This document shows, piece by piece, positions 8,390-17,109 of a stretch of 56,755 nucleotides of DNA. The stretch comes from Bacteroides sp. GTDB lineage: Bacteria; Bacteroidota; Bacteroidia; Bacteroidales; Bacteroidaceae. The position numbers and the translations under genes are program-made. Every line of letters starts with the position of its first letter. Positions within the stretch are counted from its first letter, which is position 1. The notes beneath the pieces are model-generated. The model was given only the letters and a program-made list of their open reading frames with translations. It was not told the DNA's origin and did not search any database. The stretch spans positions 1 through 56,755 of the forward strand of contig JAMPDJ010000021.1 of the NCBI GenBank assembly GCA_023665805.1, in the 5' to 3' direction.

Positions 8390-9778
8390 ATGAAACAGAA
8401 CTATACGTTTATGTCTACTATCAGGAGGTATGCCGAAGGTGGCAACTTCCTGATTTTATCTACAATCATTGCCCTGGTCGTGGCCAACCTGCCTGCCACG
8501 GCACAGTGGTATGATGACTTTTGGCAGAAGCCGCTCAGCTTGATAGTCGGTGGTCTTGACCTTTTTAGTCACAACGGCTCCCCTTTGACCATGGGAGGGT
8601 TCATCAGCGACTTCCTCATGGCCATATTCTTTCTCTCGGTTGGATTGGAACTCAAGCGCGAGATATTCTGTGGAGGAGAACTTTCCACTCCGCGTAAGGC
8701 CATGTTGCCAGTTTTGGCTGCCATCGGTGGCATGATAGTTCCCACCATCGTTTTCGGCATAGCCTGCCGTCTTACCGGAGACATGCAGTATATGACGGTA
8801 ATGGAGCGCGGCATGCCCATCCCGATGGCCACTGACATAGCGTTTTCGTTGGGAGTGCTTTCGTTGTTTTCCAAGCGCGTGCCCATAGGCTTGAAAGTGT
8901 TTCTTGCTGCTTTGGCCGTAGCAGATGATCTTGGCGGCATACTGGTGATTGCCATAAAATACACTGACCATATTTCATTGGCACACTTGGGCGGAGTGCT
9001 TGGCTGCGTGTGTGTGTGTCTGCTGTGCTCTTACTTTAGGGTACGTAACAAGATGGTATACCTGTCTATGGGCATGGTCATGTGGTGGTGCATGCTTCAG
9101 AGTGGCATACACTCCACCATTGCCGGCGTGGTGTTGGCGTTCTGTATTCCTGCCAGACTGACTCATGGCAGCAAGTACTATATAGAACGTATCCGTGCAC
9201 AGATTGACAAATTTCCTCACTATGAGGTTACCGCATATCACAAACACACGCCTAACATGCTCAGCGACGAGGACATACAGAACCTGCGCTCCATAGAGAC
9301 GGCATCCGACCATCTCATTTCCACGCTTCAGGATACGGAGGACGTATTGCGCAATCCTGTCAACATGTTCATTATTCCCGTCTTTGCTTTTGCCAATGCC
9401 GGCATATGTTTCGATGGCATGAGCTTGACCAACCTTTTTAGCGGTGTCGGTTTGGGTGTATTCATGGGTTTGGTATTGGGCAAGTTCTCTGGCGTGATGC
9501 TGGCTTGTTGGCTTAGTATAAAGACACGTCTCGTGCAATTGCCGGATGGTGCCAATTGGCCTTCTATGGCAGGAGTGGCCATGCTTTGTGGCATAGGTTT
9601 CACTGTAAGCATGTTCATGTCTGCTCTGTCTTATCCTCACGATTTCCCCGGCCAGACGCCGGAATTGATGAATGCCTTGCTTAATGATGCCAAGTTAGGC
9701 ATCCTCTGCGGTACCATCACCAGTGCCGTACTCGGCTCCATCGTCCTTAACAAGACTTTGCCCCGAAGAAGCAGATGA
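8390..9778 (+). CDS. nhaA: Na+/H+ antiporter NhaA
   Basis: Inner-membrane antiporter that exchanges sodium for protons for pH and salt balance. The family's key residues are present: TDIAFSLG with Asp149, and AVADDLGG with the paired Asp179-Asp180 of the ion site. The N-terminus (ADLPA-like region, GLELKRE near residue 86) also fits. There are about twelve hydrophobic segments in 462 residues, with a hydrophilic insert at about 245-315 (TPNMLSDEDIQ..), as in many Bacteroidota members. Its stop codon overlaps the start of the maturase gene by 4 bases (ATGA), so the two are co-translated; the physiological link is unclear. Confidence 0.95.
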   Translation: MKQNYTFMSTIRRYAEGGNFLILSTIIALVVANLPATAQWYDDFWQKPLSLIVGGLDLFSHNGSPLTMGGFISDFLMAIFFLSVGLELKREIFCGGELSTPRKAMLPVLAAIGGMIVPTIVFGIACRLTGDMQYMTVMERGMPIPMATDIAFSLGVLSLFSKRVPIGLKVFLAALAVADDLGGILVIAIKYTDHISLAHLGGVLGCVCVCLLCSYFRVRNKMVYLSMGMVMWWCMLQSGIHSTIAGVVLAFCIPARLTHGSKYYIERIRAQIDKFPHYEVTAYHKHTPNMLSDEDIQNLRSIETASDHLISTLQDTEDVLRNPVNMFIIPVFAFANAGICFDGMSLTNLFSGVGLGVFMGLVLGKFSGVMLACWLSIKTRLVQLPDGANWPSMAGVAMLCGIGFTVSMFMSALSYPHDFPGQTPELMNALLNDAKLGILCGTITSAVLGSIVLNKTLPRRSR

Positions 9779-10968
9779 ACCGTACCGTCAATCCTTTTGC
9801 ACGTCCGCTGTATGTGATGGCCAAGCCAGTGGGAGCACGCTGCAATCTGGCCTGCGACTATTGCTATTATCTGGAGAAACAGAAACTTTATCCCGATAGT
9901 GCCGGCCACCTGATGTCTGAACCGCTGACAGAAGTCTTCATCCGAGAGTATATACAGTCGCAGTTTGTGTCCGAGGTCAACTTTACGTGGCATGGCGGCG
10001 AGCCTATGATGCGCCCGCTGTCTTATTACAAGAAAGTTGTGGCCTGGCAGCGTCAATATGCCTGTGGAAGATCCATAATGAACTGTATCCAGACCAACGG
10101 CACATTGCTTACTCCCGAATGGTGCCGTTTCCTGCACGATGAGGGATGGCTGGTGGGCATAAGCATAGACGGTCCCCGTGACATGCATGATGCCTATCGC
10201 ATGAAACGCAACGGTGCTCCGACTTGGAAGAAGGTCATGCAGGGCATAGACATGCTTGAACGTTATGGCGTGGAGTGGAATGCCATGGCAGTGGTGAACA
10301 ATATCACCGCAGCGCGTCCTTTGGACTTTTATTCATTTTTCCGGGATGAATTGGGCTGCCGTTATCTTCAATTCACTCCTGTGGTAGAGCGCATATGCAA
10401 ACACGGAGATGGTCGCCATCTGGCACATGTCATGGACGGGGAAGAATGCGAGGTGGCTCCTTTCAGCGTTACGCCTCAGGCTTGGGGCGAGTTCCTGTGC
10501 ACGGTATTTGACGAATGGTATGCCCACGATGTCGGGGAAGTGTTCGTGCAGACCTTCGAGGCAACCCTTGCCAATTGGGCAGGTGTTACTCCCGGAGTAT
10601 GCTCATTGTCCGATTGGTGCGGCCATGCCGCAGTTATGGAGCATAATGGCGACATATATTGTTGTGACCATTTTGTGTTCCCGGAGTATCACCTCGGGAA
10701 TATACGCAACCGTGGTATCATTGACATGATGGACAGTGAGAGACAGCGTGCCTTTGCCGACATGAAGACCAAGGGACTGCCGACCCAATGCCGACAGTGC
10801 CAATGGCAATTTGCCTGCCATGGCGAATGTCCGAGGAATCGTTTTACCAAGACACGCGACGGCGAGCCGGGACTAAACTATCTTTGCGAAGGCTACCGAC
10901 GGTATTTCGGGCATGTCGCCCCGTTCATGGAACAATTGAAGGCTAAGTTCTGCGATGACCAACAATAG
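9775..10968 (+). CDS. Anaerobic sulfatase-maturating enzyme (radical SAM/SPASM)
   Basis: Radical SAM enzyme that oxidises an active-site Cys or Ser of sulfatases to formylglycine without oxygen. The radical cluster motif CNLACDYC is at residues 23-30 after KPVGARC. The middle carries QTNGTLL and GISIDGP, and the C-terminal SPASM region has the Cys set CGHAAVMEHNGDIYCCDHF and CRQCQWQFACHGECPRNRF for two further iron-sulfur clusters. QTFEATLANWAGV also matches the anSME family. No sulfatase gene lies in the window, so its substrate must be encoded elsewhere. Confidence 0.92.
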   Translation: MNRTVNPFARPLYVMAKPVGARCNLACDYCYYLEKQKLYPDSAGHLMSEPLTEVFIREYIQSQFVSEVNFTWHGGEPMMRPLSYYKKVVAWQRQYACGRSIMNCIQTNGTLLTPEWCRFLHDEGWLVGISIDGPRDMHDAYRMKRNGAPTWKKVMQGIDMLERYGVEWNAMAVVNNITAARPLDFYSFFRDELGCRYLQFTPVVERICKHGDGRHLAHVMDGEECEVAPFSVTPQAWGEFLCTVFDEWYAHDVGEVFVQTFEATLANWAGVTPGVCSLSDWCGHAAVMEHNGDIYCCDHFVFPEYHLGNIRNRGIIDMMDSERQRAFADMKTKGLPTQCRQCQWQFACHGECPRNRFTKTRDGEPGLNYLCEGYRRYFGHVAPFMEQLKAKFCDDQQ

Positions 10969-11026
10969 CTTCCTGTTGTTCCCGGGTAGGTCGATGATGT
11001 ACAGATAACATAATTTACTTGGTATT

Positions 11027-13510
11027 ATGAATTTTACACGTTGTATTTCCTGCAAGGGCATTTTGGTGATGCTTGCTCTGGCAATACATGCTCAGGTTGA
11101 CGCGCAAACCGTTCTGCTCAATTCTGACTGGGAGTTCCATAGACTGGATGGCGTGACTGCCGGGAAAGTAATCAAAAACCAAGGAGGTGACTGGACTTCC
11201 CAGTATAACATCCAGCATCTCAATGCCGGAGATAAGGACTTGGCCATTCCTGCCGACACTTTGCGTGCCGAGGCATCGCGCTTGGCCACCGCCTCTTGGG
11301 AAAGTGTGACCTTGCCTCACACGCCATTTGTCGAACCACTGGTAGTGCGTCAGCAGTGGCAGGGTGTGTGCTATTATCGCAGGAAGTTGAATCTTGATGC
11401 CAAGAATAAGGGCAAGCGTGTATGGTTGGAATTCGAAGGTGCAATGCATCTTGCCGACCTTTGGGTCAATGGCAAACATGCCGCACAGCATGCAGGCGGT
11501 TACACCACTTTTGTTACCGACATCACCGACTTCCTGCGTGTAGGTTCCAATGATCTTCTTGTCCGTCTCGACAATAGAAACAATACGCTTATTCCACCGG
11601 GCAAGCCTCTGGAAGATTTGGATTTCAATTACTATGGCGGTCTCTACCGTGATGCACGCCTTATAATGAAGGAACCGGTCCACATCACACATCCTGTAAT
11701 GGCTGGTGAGGTGGCCGGTGGGGGCATATTTGTCACCTATCCATCCGTCAGTGCCGACGAAGCCACAATCAATGTCAGGACTCACGTGGCCAACACCGAT
11801 GCAAAAGGTAAACAATTGACAGTTCGTCACCAGCTTTACGAGTGGAGCAAGAATGGCAAGCTGCGTGGCAAGGTGGCCGGGACACAGTCCACCCTCACCA
11901 TTGCCGCCAATACCAAGGCTTATGCCAACGACCAGATGACCGTTTCCGCTCCCCGTCTATGGTTTCCAGATGCCCCGTCCCTCTATGTGCTTGTTACCCA
12001 AGTATTGGAGGAGAATAAGGTGGTTGACAGCCAACAGACCCGCATCGGCATACGCGAGATACAGATGACCAAGGACGGCGGATGTCGCATCAATGGCCGG
12101 CATTACCGTCTGGAAGGTACTAACCGTCATCAGGAATACCCCTACGTGGGTTATGCCATTCCCGACCAGGCACAGTATCGCGACATCTGGCAGATACGCG
12201 AGAACGGTTTCAATGTTGTCCGCCTTGGTCACTATCCCCAAGACCCTTCCGTGTTGGATGCCTGTGACGAGCTTGGTCTGTTGGCCATAGAGCCTATTCC
12301 TGGCTGGCAGTTCTTCAACGCTGCCAAAGGTTTTGTGGAACGTACCTATCAGGACGTGCGAGATATGATTCGTCGCGACCGCAACCATCCCTCCATCCTA
12401 ATGTGGGAGACCACCCTTAACGAGTCCAACCCTCCGCGATATTGGAAGGACAAGGCCGTGCAGGTCGCACACGAGGAATATCCCGGCACGCAATGTTTCA
12501 CGTCCGGTGATTCCTATGGCTATGACGGTTTTGATGTCTGTTACAATGACTGGGCGGGAGATTTCAATCGTCCCAACAATACCGCCAAGCCCTCGTTTAT
12601 CCGTGAATACTACGATTACGAGTTTGGAGGCCATTACAGTACCACCCGTATCGCACGTGGCGATGGTGACCGTGCCTTGGTGCAGAATGCATGGAACGCA
12701 CAGTGGAGCCACAACCGTTATCGTGCCTATTCCAACACCCTCGGGCAGGCTGTATGGAGCATGTACGATTACAATCGCGGTTGCTGCGACAATATCTGCT
12801 ACAGCGGTGTGGCCGATGTCTTCCGTCTCCCCAAGTTCAGTCTCCGCTATTTTCGCAGCCAGGTTCCTGCCGGCAGTTATCTTCCATCAGGCAAGATGCC
12901 TTACGAGGTCTTTGTCAATAGCCATTGGATGCCAGGTGCGTCGGATACGCTCATGGTTTATGGTAATGTCGAGGAAGTGGCTTTGTTGCTAAATGGCCGG
13001 GAAGTAGCCCGCAAATGCCGCGACAATAATCCAACCACATCAAGATATGTGAAGCGACCGGATGGCGGCAATGCCACAAACATAGAATATCCGCCCTTTA
13101 CCTTCTTTGACGTTAAGTGGCAGGAGGGAGAGTTGCAGGCCGTGGGCTACGTTCAAGGCAAACCTGTGGCCAGGCACACTGTACGTACGCCAGGCAGTGT
13201 TGCCAAGGTGGGAATAAGTTATATGCAGAGCGGCGTGAAGGCCTCCCAGAATGATCTTCTGCTTGTCTACGTTACGTTGGAGGACGATAACGGCACCTTA
13301 TGCTTTGGAGAGAACAGACGTGAGGTTTCTCTGGATGTCCTCCAGGGTGGCGAACTTCGAAGTCCGGCTGTGGTAAGGGCGGAGGCGGGAACTGCCACTT
13401 TCGTGGTGGCAACGGCCAATGCCAAGGACTTGGTTCTGGAGGCTACTTCCGGCAACCTGCGGAACAAGCGTAAGATAAAGTTGACACCATGGCGTGGCAA
13501 CATCTGGTAA
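11027..13510 (+). CDS. Secreted GH2-family glycoside hydrolase (beta-galactosidase-like)
   Basis: An 827-residue exported beta-glycosidase. A signal peptide ends near VDAQT. The jelly-roll sugar-binding domain (about 25-210: LNSDWEFHR, WLEFEGAMHLADLWVNG), an Ig-like domain and a TIM barrel follow. The general acid/base is Glu466 in WETTLNES and the likely nucleophile is the Glu in FIREYY near 527. C-terminal Ig-like and DUF4982-type domains (YGNVEEVALLLNGREV) follow. Specificity within GH2 (galactosidase, mannosidase, glucuronidase) cannot be fixed by eye. It lies 58 bp behind the sulfatase maturase, which suggests that both serve sulfated or host glycans. Confidence 0.88.
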   Translation: MNFTRCISCKGILVMLALAIHAQVDAQTVLLNSDWEFHRLDGVTAGKVIKNQGGDWTSQYNIQHLNAGDKDLAIPADTLRAEASRLATASWESVTLPHTPFVEPLVVRQQWQGVCYYRRKLNLDAKNKGKRVWLEFEGAMHLADLWVNGKHAAQHAGGYTTFVTDITDFLRVGSNDLLVRLDNRNNTLIPPGKPLEDLDFNYYGGLYRDARLIMKEPVHITHPVMAGEVAGGGIFVTYPSVSADEATINVRTHVANTDAKGKQLTVRHQLYEWSKNGKLRGKVAGTQSTLTIAANTKAYANDQMTVSAPRLWFPDAPSLYVLVTQVLEENKVVDSQQTRIGIREIQMTKDGGCRINGRHYRLEGTNRHQEYPYVGYAIPDQAQYRDIWQIRENGFNVVRLGHYPQDPSVLDACDELGLLAIEPIPGWQFFNAAKGFVERTYQDVRDMIRRDRNHPSILMWETTLNESNPPRYWKDKAVQVAHEEYPGTQCFTSGDSYGYDGFDVCYNDWAGDFNRPNNTAKPSFIREYYDYEFGGHYSTTRIARGDGDRALVQNAWNAQWSHNRYRAYSNTLGQAVWSMYDYNRGCCDNICYSGVADVFRLPKFSLRYFRSQVPAGSYLPSGKMPYEVFVNSHWMPGASDTLMVYGNVEEVALLLNGREVARKCRDNNPTTSRYVKRPDGGNATNIEYPPFTFFDVKWQEGELQAVGYVQGKPVARHTVRTPGSVAKVGISYMQSGVKASQNDLLLVYVTLEDDNGTLCFGENRREVSLDVLQGGELRSPAVVRAEAGTATFVVATANAKDLVLEATSGNLRNKRKIKLTPWRGNIW

Positions 13511-13565
13511 ACAATGTGCCATGGCACGGGACATGCCAACCCGATGTCATGGCACATTGTTTTTA
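13511..13565 (+). terminator. Intrinsic terminator after the GH2 gene
   Basis: Perfect 13-bp stem (ACAATGTGCCATG, 13511-13523, with CATGGCACATTGT, 13548-13560), loop of 24 nt, followed by TTTTT. It directly follows the GH2 stop codon. Confidence 0.85.
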
Positions 13566-13635
13566 GAGGTATATGTGATTGTTTGTGTAATGCATATGTC
13601 TGGAAGTTAATCTTCTTAGCTAATTACACAAATGT

Positions 13636-13950
13636 ATGTCTGCTCTGCGTTTGTATAATACTTGTTTGGGTTCAAACAATATCATTGTTTTGGAAATGAT
13701 TGCGCGACTATTGGGCAGGGATTCTGTCTCGTTTGACGAGGTTAGAGGAAAAATTTGCCAGAGGGTTGATGATTATGGAAGAGGAACGCTACCTGCTCGT
13801 TCTGAAGCTTATGATTATCCTGCAATTTCCTTTGAAGGAATAATTCCTCCTGTCACGAAAACTACGTGGAGCCAGAAAGGACCCTATAGCAATTACTTAC
13901 CGGCATCATGTAATCCGGCCACAGGTATGCTGGCGCATTATCCGGCATGA
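13636..13950 (+). pseudogene. Possible remnant of a C10 (streptopain-like) peptidase
   Basis: A 104-codon frame without a signal peptide. Its last 50 residues look like the region just before the active site of C10 cysteine peptidases: IIPPVTKTTWSQKGPYSNYLP, then NPATGMLAHYP. Intact relatives have a TT.W.Q..PYN segment followed by ATGCVA, where the Cys is catalytic; here a Met stands in its place and the frame stops soon after. The first 20 codons have no family match; a Met at 13696 is a possible later start. I read this as a decayed fragment, but a chance resemblance is possible. Confidence 0.35.
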
Positions 13951-14035
13951 TTGTATTAGCTTTTGCGCAATTCACGTTGACGCATAGCATAATAAAAGCA
14001 TGGGAATTATTACTGCTGCCAGCAGTGTCGTGACG

Positions 14036-14833
14036 CTATTTCGCCTCACTCCATTGATAATAACGAACCCAATCTACATGCATTTCTACCGGGAGATCCA
14101 GTGTGTCAACTTTGCCTACCCAATTTCCGCCCAGTTGCATATCGATGAGTAAATAATAAGGCTTGTCGAAAGGAAACTGTCCTTCTTTGTCCGTTTGTAT
14201 ACGTGGATAGGCGAAAGTGCGCTTGTCGTTCACAAAGAAGACCAAGCTGTCCGGGTACATTTCTACGGCATAGACGTTGTAGTCGTTCGTGTCTATGGCC
14301 GCTGTGCTTCCCTGAGGTGGGTTATGCCGTATGTTCAGATGTTGCGTGTAGACGGAATGCACGGTTTGATAAACAATGGAATCATAGTTCAAGTGTTCCA
14401 TTATATCTATTTCTCCACCTGTGGGCCACTGATACTTCTCTTCCTCAAATGGTTTCAGCCAAATTGCAGGCCATGCTCCACGTGCACATTGCAGTTTCGC
14501 CTTTATTTCCAATCTTCCGCCATGGAATGCTTTCTTGTATTTTGTGTATAATCCCCCTGTTATGTATTTGAGAGAGTCGGAATTTGGGTTAGGTGTCATT
14601 ATGCCTTTCAGAACCAAATTGCCATCTCTCAACTCATAACAAGCTTCATTGTCCGACATGTGGCGAGCCCATTCTGGCTGCCAGCGTGGAATTTTTGACC
14701 ATACGACTGTATCAAAAACTTCTTGGTTGAAATCGTCCTCCCATACCAATTCCCAGCCAGGTGCTTTTTGGCAGGAGGTAGGTAATATCAGCCATCCACA
14801 TACTAATGCTATGTTTAATACGTTTTTCTTCAT
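14036..14833 (-). CDS. GH16-family glycoside hydrolase lipoprotein (beta-glucanase-like)
   Basis: Exported endo-beta-glycanase. The start at 14833 gives a lipoprotein signal (KKNVLNIALVCGWLILPTSC, lipid-bearing Cys21), so the enzyme is probably anchored to the outer membrane. The GH16 catalytic motif GGEIDIMEHLN supplies nucleophile Glu141, Asp143 and acid/base Glu146. Further family features are WELVWEDDFN at the mature N-terminus, GRLEIKAKLQCARGAWPAIWL, and HVDWVRYYQW at the C-terminus. Length is 265 residues, normal for a single-domain GH16. Laminarin-type beta-1,3-glucan is the usual substrate, but porphyran, agar and mixed-linkage glucans are alternatives. An upstream Met at 14905 would spoil the signal peptide. 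Confidence 0.9.
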   Translation of the reverse strand: MKKNVLNIALVCGWLILPTSCQKAPGWELVWEDDFNQEVFDTVVWSKIPRWQPEWARHMSDNEACYELRDGNLVLKGIMTPNPNSDSLKYITGGLYTKYKKAFHGGRLEIKAKLQCARGAWPAIWLKPFEEEKYQWPTGGEIDIMEHLNYDSIVYQTVHSVYTQHLNIRHNPPQGSTAAIDTNDYNVYAVEMYPDSLVFFVNDKRTFAYPRIQTDKEGQFPFDKPYYLLIDMQLGGNWVGKVDTLDLPVEMHVDWVRYYQWSEAK

Positions 14834-14938
14834 CAATGCTATGCTTTTGTTGAACGCCGTATAAGAAATAGAACTACCGCAACCACCACCGGCTGTGGCA
14901 TTCACAAGGCTTATATCACCATTGGCAAATGAGAAATC

Positions 14939-15151
14939 TCACAATACTGTATGATACTCCGAATCTGTGTTTTTCATTATCAGCACTGGTAATTCTTTCA
15001 TACTCTGATTTTCAAATTCAGTGATAGTGAAGCTTTCAATTGCTGTGGAGTGAGTGATAATGGAGTATAGATAAAACTTGTCATAGTTCAACTGCCGGTC
15101 TATGCCAAGTTCTCGGTATCTCCATGCTAAATTCTTTAATTTTGATTTCAT
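14939..15151 (-). pseudogene. Truncated Fic-family protein (N-terminal fragment)
   Basis: Seventy codons that match the N-terminal helix region of Fic proteins: NYDKFYLYSIITHSTAIE followed by TITEFENQSM, corresponding to the inhibitory/adjacent motif HSTAIEG..T..E in intact relatives. The Gly after TAIE is Ser here. After ENQSMKEL the sequence departs from the family and stops, so the catalytic HPFxxGNGR motif is missing entirely. A promoter-like TAATTTTG lies on the minus strand at 15157-15164, only 5 nt from the start codon. The fragment is most likely a relic left by an insertion or deletion. Confidence 0.7.
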
Positions 15152-15238
15152 GGGGACAAAATTACGATTTTCTCCTTATATGTGCAAGTCGTGTTCAATG
15201 TATTCAACTGGTGAAAAGTCCTATATTCCGCTATGCTC

Positions 15239-15967
15239 TTATTCGATTTGATTCGGGAGGCTTTGTTGTTTTGCGGACATTCGTTCCAAAAGCTCGGAAA
15301 CATATTGCCTGCCTACCGGAAATGTTGCTCCTGAATGTAATTTCAGGGATTGCTTGTTGAAGGTGGCTATTTTGGTGACAGGTATGATGTATGAACGGTG
15401 TATCCGTATGAAGTCGGCCGGAGGCAGGAGCGACATTACGTTTTTCATTGAGTTATGAGATACTATGCAGTTTCCTGATTGGAGGTATATTTTAGCATAG
15501 TTTTCCATCGCTTCTATATATTCAATGTCATTTACGCGGATTGAAACGTTGGCATATTCCTGTTTGACAATGATGGTGTAATTTTTTGCTCCGATACTCT
15601 CCCGGTATTCCATCCGCCTCTCAGCTCGTTCCATAGCGGTGCGAAAACGGTCAAAGGAAAACGGCTTGTGAAGAAAATCCACGGCATCAAGGTCAAATCC
15701 GTCAAGGGCATATTTCAGATAGGCGGTTGTGAAGATAAAAACGGTCTTATCTCCAATTTTCTTTGCGATGCTCAACCCGTTTATATCCTTCATCTCAATG
15801 TCAAGCAATACAATATCTGTTTTTTTAGCCATTATGGTGTCAAGACCTTTCTGTGGATCGGAATAGGTATCAAGGTCGATGTTTCCCAATCTTTTGCAGA
15901 ATTGCGATATGATTGACAATGCTATGGGTTCATCATCAATGGCCACGCATACTATTTTTCGTTCCAT
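15239..15967 (-). CDS. LytTR-type response regulator
   Basis: DNA-binding response regulator of 242 residues. The receiver domain (1-115) shows acidic residues in AIDDEP, the phosphoacceptor Asp in DIVLLDIEM, Thr in FTTAY and Lys in LHKPFSFDRF. The LytTR domain (about 135-235) shows IEYIEAMENYAKIYL, FIRIHRSYIIPV and LPVGR-like FPVGRQY. It overlaps the upstream kinase gene by one base (TAATG). LytTR proteins bind paired direct repeats spaced about two helical turns apart; such a pair lies in the promoter of the divergent RND operon (17022-17052). Confidence 0.93.
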   Translation of the reverse strand: MERKIVCVAIDDEPIALSIISQFCKRLGNIDLDTYSDPQKGLDTIMAKKTDIVLLDIEMKDINGLSIAKKIGDKTVFIFTTAYLKYALDGFDLDAVDFLHKPFSFDRFRTAMERAERRMEYRESIGAKNYTIIVKQEYANVSIRVNDIEYIEAMENYAKIYLQSGNCIVSHNSMKNVMSLLPPADFIRIHRSYIIPVTKIATFNKQSLKLHSGATFPVGRQYVSELLERMSAKQQSLPNQIE

Positions 15968-16971
15968 TACAATTCAATCATTAAGGAAACACAGTAAACT
16001 CCATCTTTTTCTTTGATAATCAGTGAATGTCTGTTCGGATATGTAAGGGCAAGACGTGCCCGGCAGTTGCTAAGTCCTACCGATATATCATCATTTCCGG
16101 CGTCAATCATGATGTTATTGGTGACCTTGAACGACAGAACTCCATTGTCAAGCCGTGCATGTATGTCTATTAAACAGTCGCGAGTAGATGAACTGCCATA
16201 TTTGAAAGCGTTTTCAACAAATGTTATCAGTAGCATCGGGGGTATCAATGTCATATCATTGTCAATGGAATAATCCCATTTTACGATGGTGTGGCTGTTG
16301 AGACGCAACTGCTGGAGTGCGATATAGTCATTGATATATGTAATCTCATCTGAAACAGGAATCATATCAGCGTCAACTTGCGTGTAGATATATTTCAGAA
16401 TTTCTGTAAATTTTATAAACGCATCTTCGGCGTTGTCCGATTTGCTGACAGTCAGCCCATACAGGGTATTCAAAGTGTTGAACATGAAATGCGGATTTAT
16501 CTGCGCTTTATACAGCGACAGCTGAGCCTTGTCGCGTTGTGATTCAATATCCTTTTTCACTATTATCTGCCTTACCAATTCAAGGAGCAGCGAGATGGAC
16601 AAGCTGTAACCGCATACCACAAGCGACATGAACCATACGGTCTGCGCTCTCAGATGCTCGTGAAGATTAGGGTGCAGTGTTGTCACCGGTTCGATATTAT
16701 CGGGATATGGAAATTGAGAGAGCGTGAATGTCACTGTTAAAATCAAAGCGACCATCCCGGTAACTTGAGAGTATTTCCGCCGCATCATAAGCTGTGGGAT
16801 ACTCACAGTCCGTATCAGGAAATATACACCATAAAGAAATACGATGAGAGTTACTGCAAATGATGTATACTTGTCAATCCACTTCTCGACAGGTACAAGC
16901 GTAATAATCAGAGGGAGAAAGACACAGCAAAAAAACAGGTCTATCCATAATGTTATTTTCTTTTCGTTCAT
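15967..16971 (-). CDS. LytS/YehU-type sensor histidine kinase
   Basis: Inner-membrane sensor kinase of 334 residues from the ATG at 16971. Four hydrophobic segments fill the first 170 residues (LWIDLFFCCVFLPLIITLV, FAVTLIVFLYGVYFLI, MVALILTVTFTL, WFMSLVVCGYSLSISLLLEL). A coiled segment leads to the phosphoacceptor box INPHFMFNTLNTLYGL of the His_kinase family, then the ATP-binding region with IPPMLLITFVENAFKYG and VGLSNCRARL. There is no large periplasmic domain, so the signal is probably sensed within the membrane. An upstream in-frame Met at 17091 would put 40 extra residues over the divergent promoter and was not chosen. Confidence 0.92.
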   Translation of the reverse strand: MNEKKITLWIDLFFCCVFLPLIITLVPVEKWIDKYTSFAVTLIVFLYGVYFLIRTVSIPQLMMRRKYSQVTGMVALILTVTFTLSQFPYPDNIEPVTTLHPNLHEHLRAQTVWFMSLVVCGYSLSISLLLELVRQIIVKKDIESQRDKAQLSLYKAQINPHFMFNTLNTLYGLTVSKSDNAEDAFIKFTEILKYIYTQVDADMIPVSDEITYINDYIALQQLRLNSHTIVKWDYSIDNDMTLIPPMLLITFVENAFKYGSSSTRDCLIDIHARLDNGVLSFKVTNNIMIDAGNDDISVGLSNCRARLALTYPNRHSLIIKEKDGVYCVSLMIEL

Positions 16972-17021
16972 GATTGCAAAGTTACTGCTTTTAATCGGGG
17001 CTGTCAAAGGTTTGTTTTGTC

Positions 17022-17052
17022 GTTGGTCAACACATTCGGTAGTTGGTAAACA
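17022..17052 (+). promoter_or_regulatory. Putative LytTR operator (two 11-bp direct repeats)
   Basis: GTTGGTCAACA (17022-17032) and GTTGGTAAACA (17042-17052) differ at one base and are 20 bp apart start to start. They end 5 bp before the -33 element of the RND operon. Position, spacing and the adjacent LytTR regulator gene make an activator site likely. Confidence 0.55.
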
Positions 17053-17057
17053 GTTTT

Positions 17058-17088
17058 TTTGAACAGATATGTGCAAGTGGTATTTTTG
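17058..17088 (+). promoter_or_regulatory. Promoter of the RND-SusCD operon
   Basis: A -33 TTTG at 17058-17061 and a -7 TATTTTTG at 17081-17088 are separated by 19 bp, a good Bacteroides-type promoter. Transcription should start near 17095, leaving a short A-rich leader before the ATG at 17110. Confidence 0.7.
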
Positions 17089-17109
17089 CACAAAAAAAAA
17101 CGAATTGCA

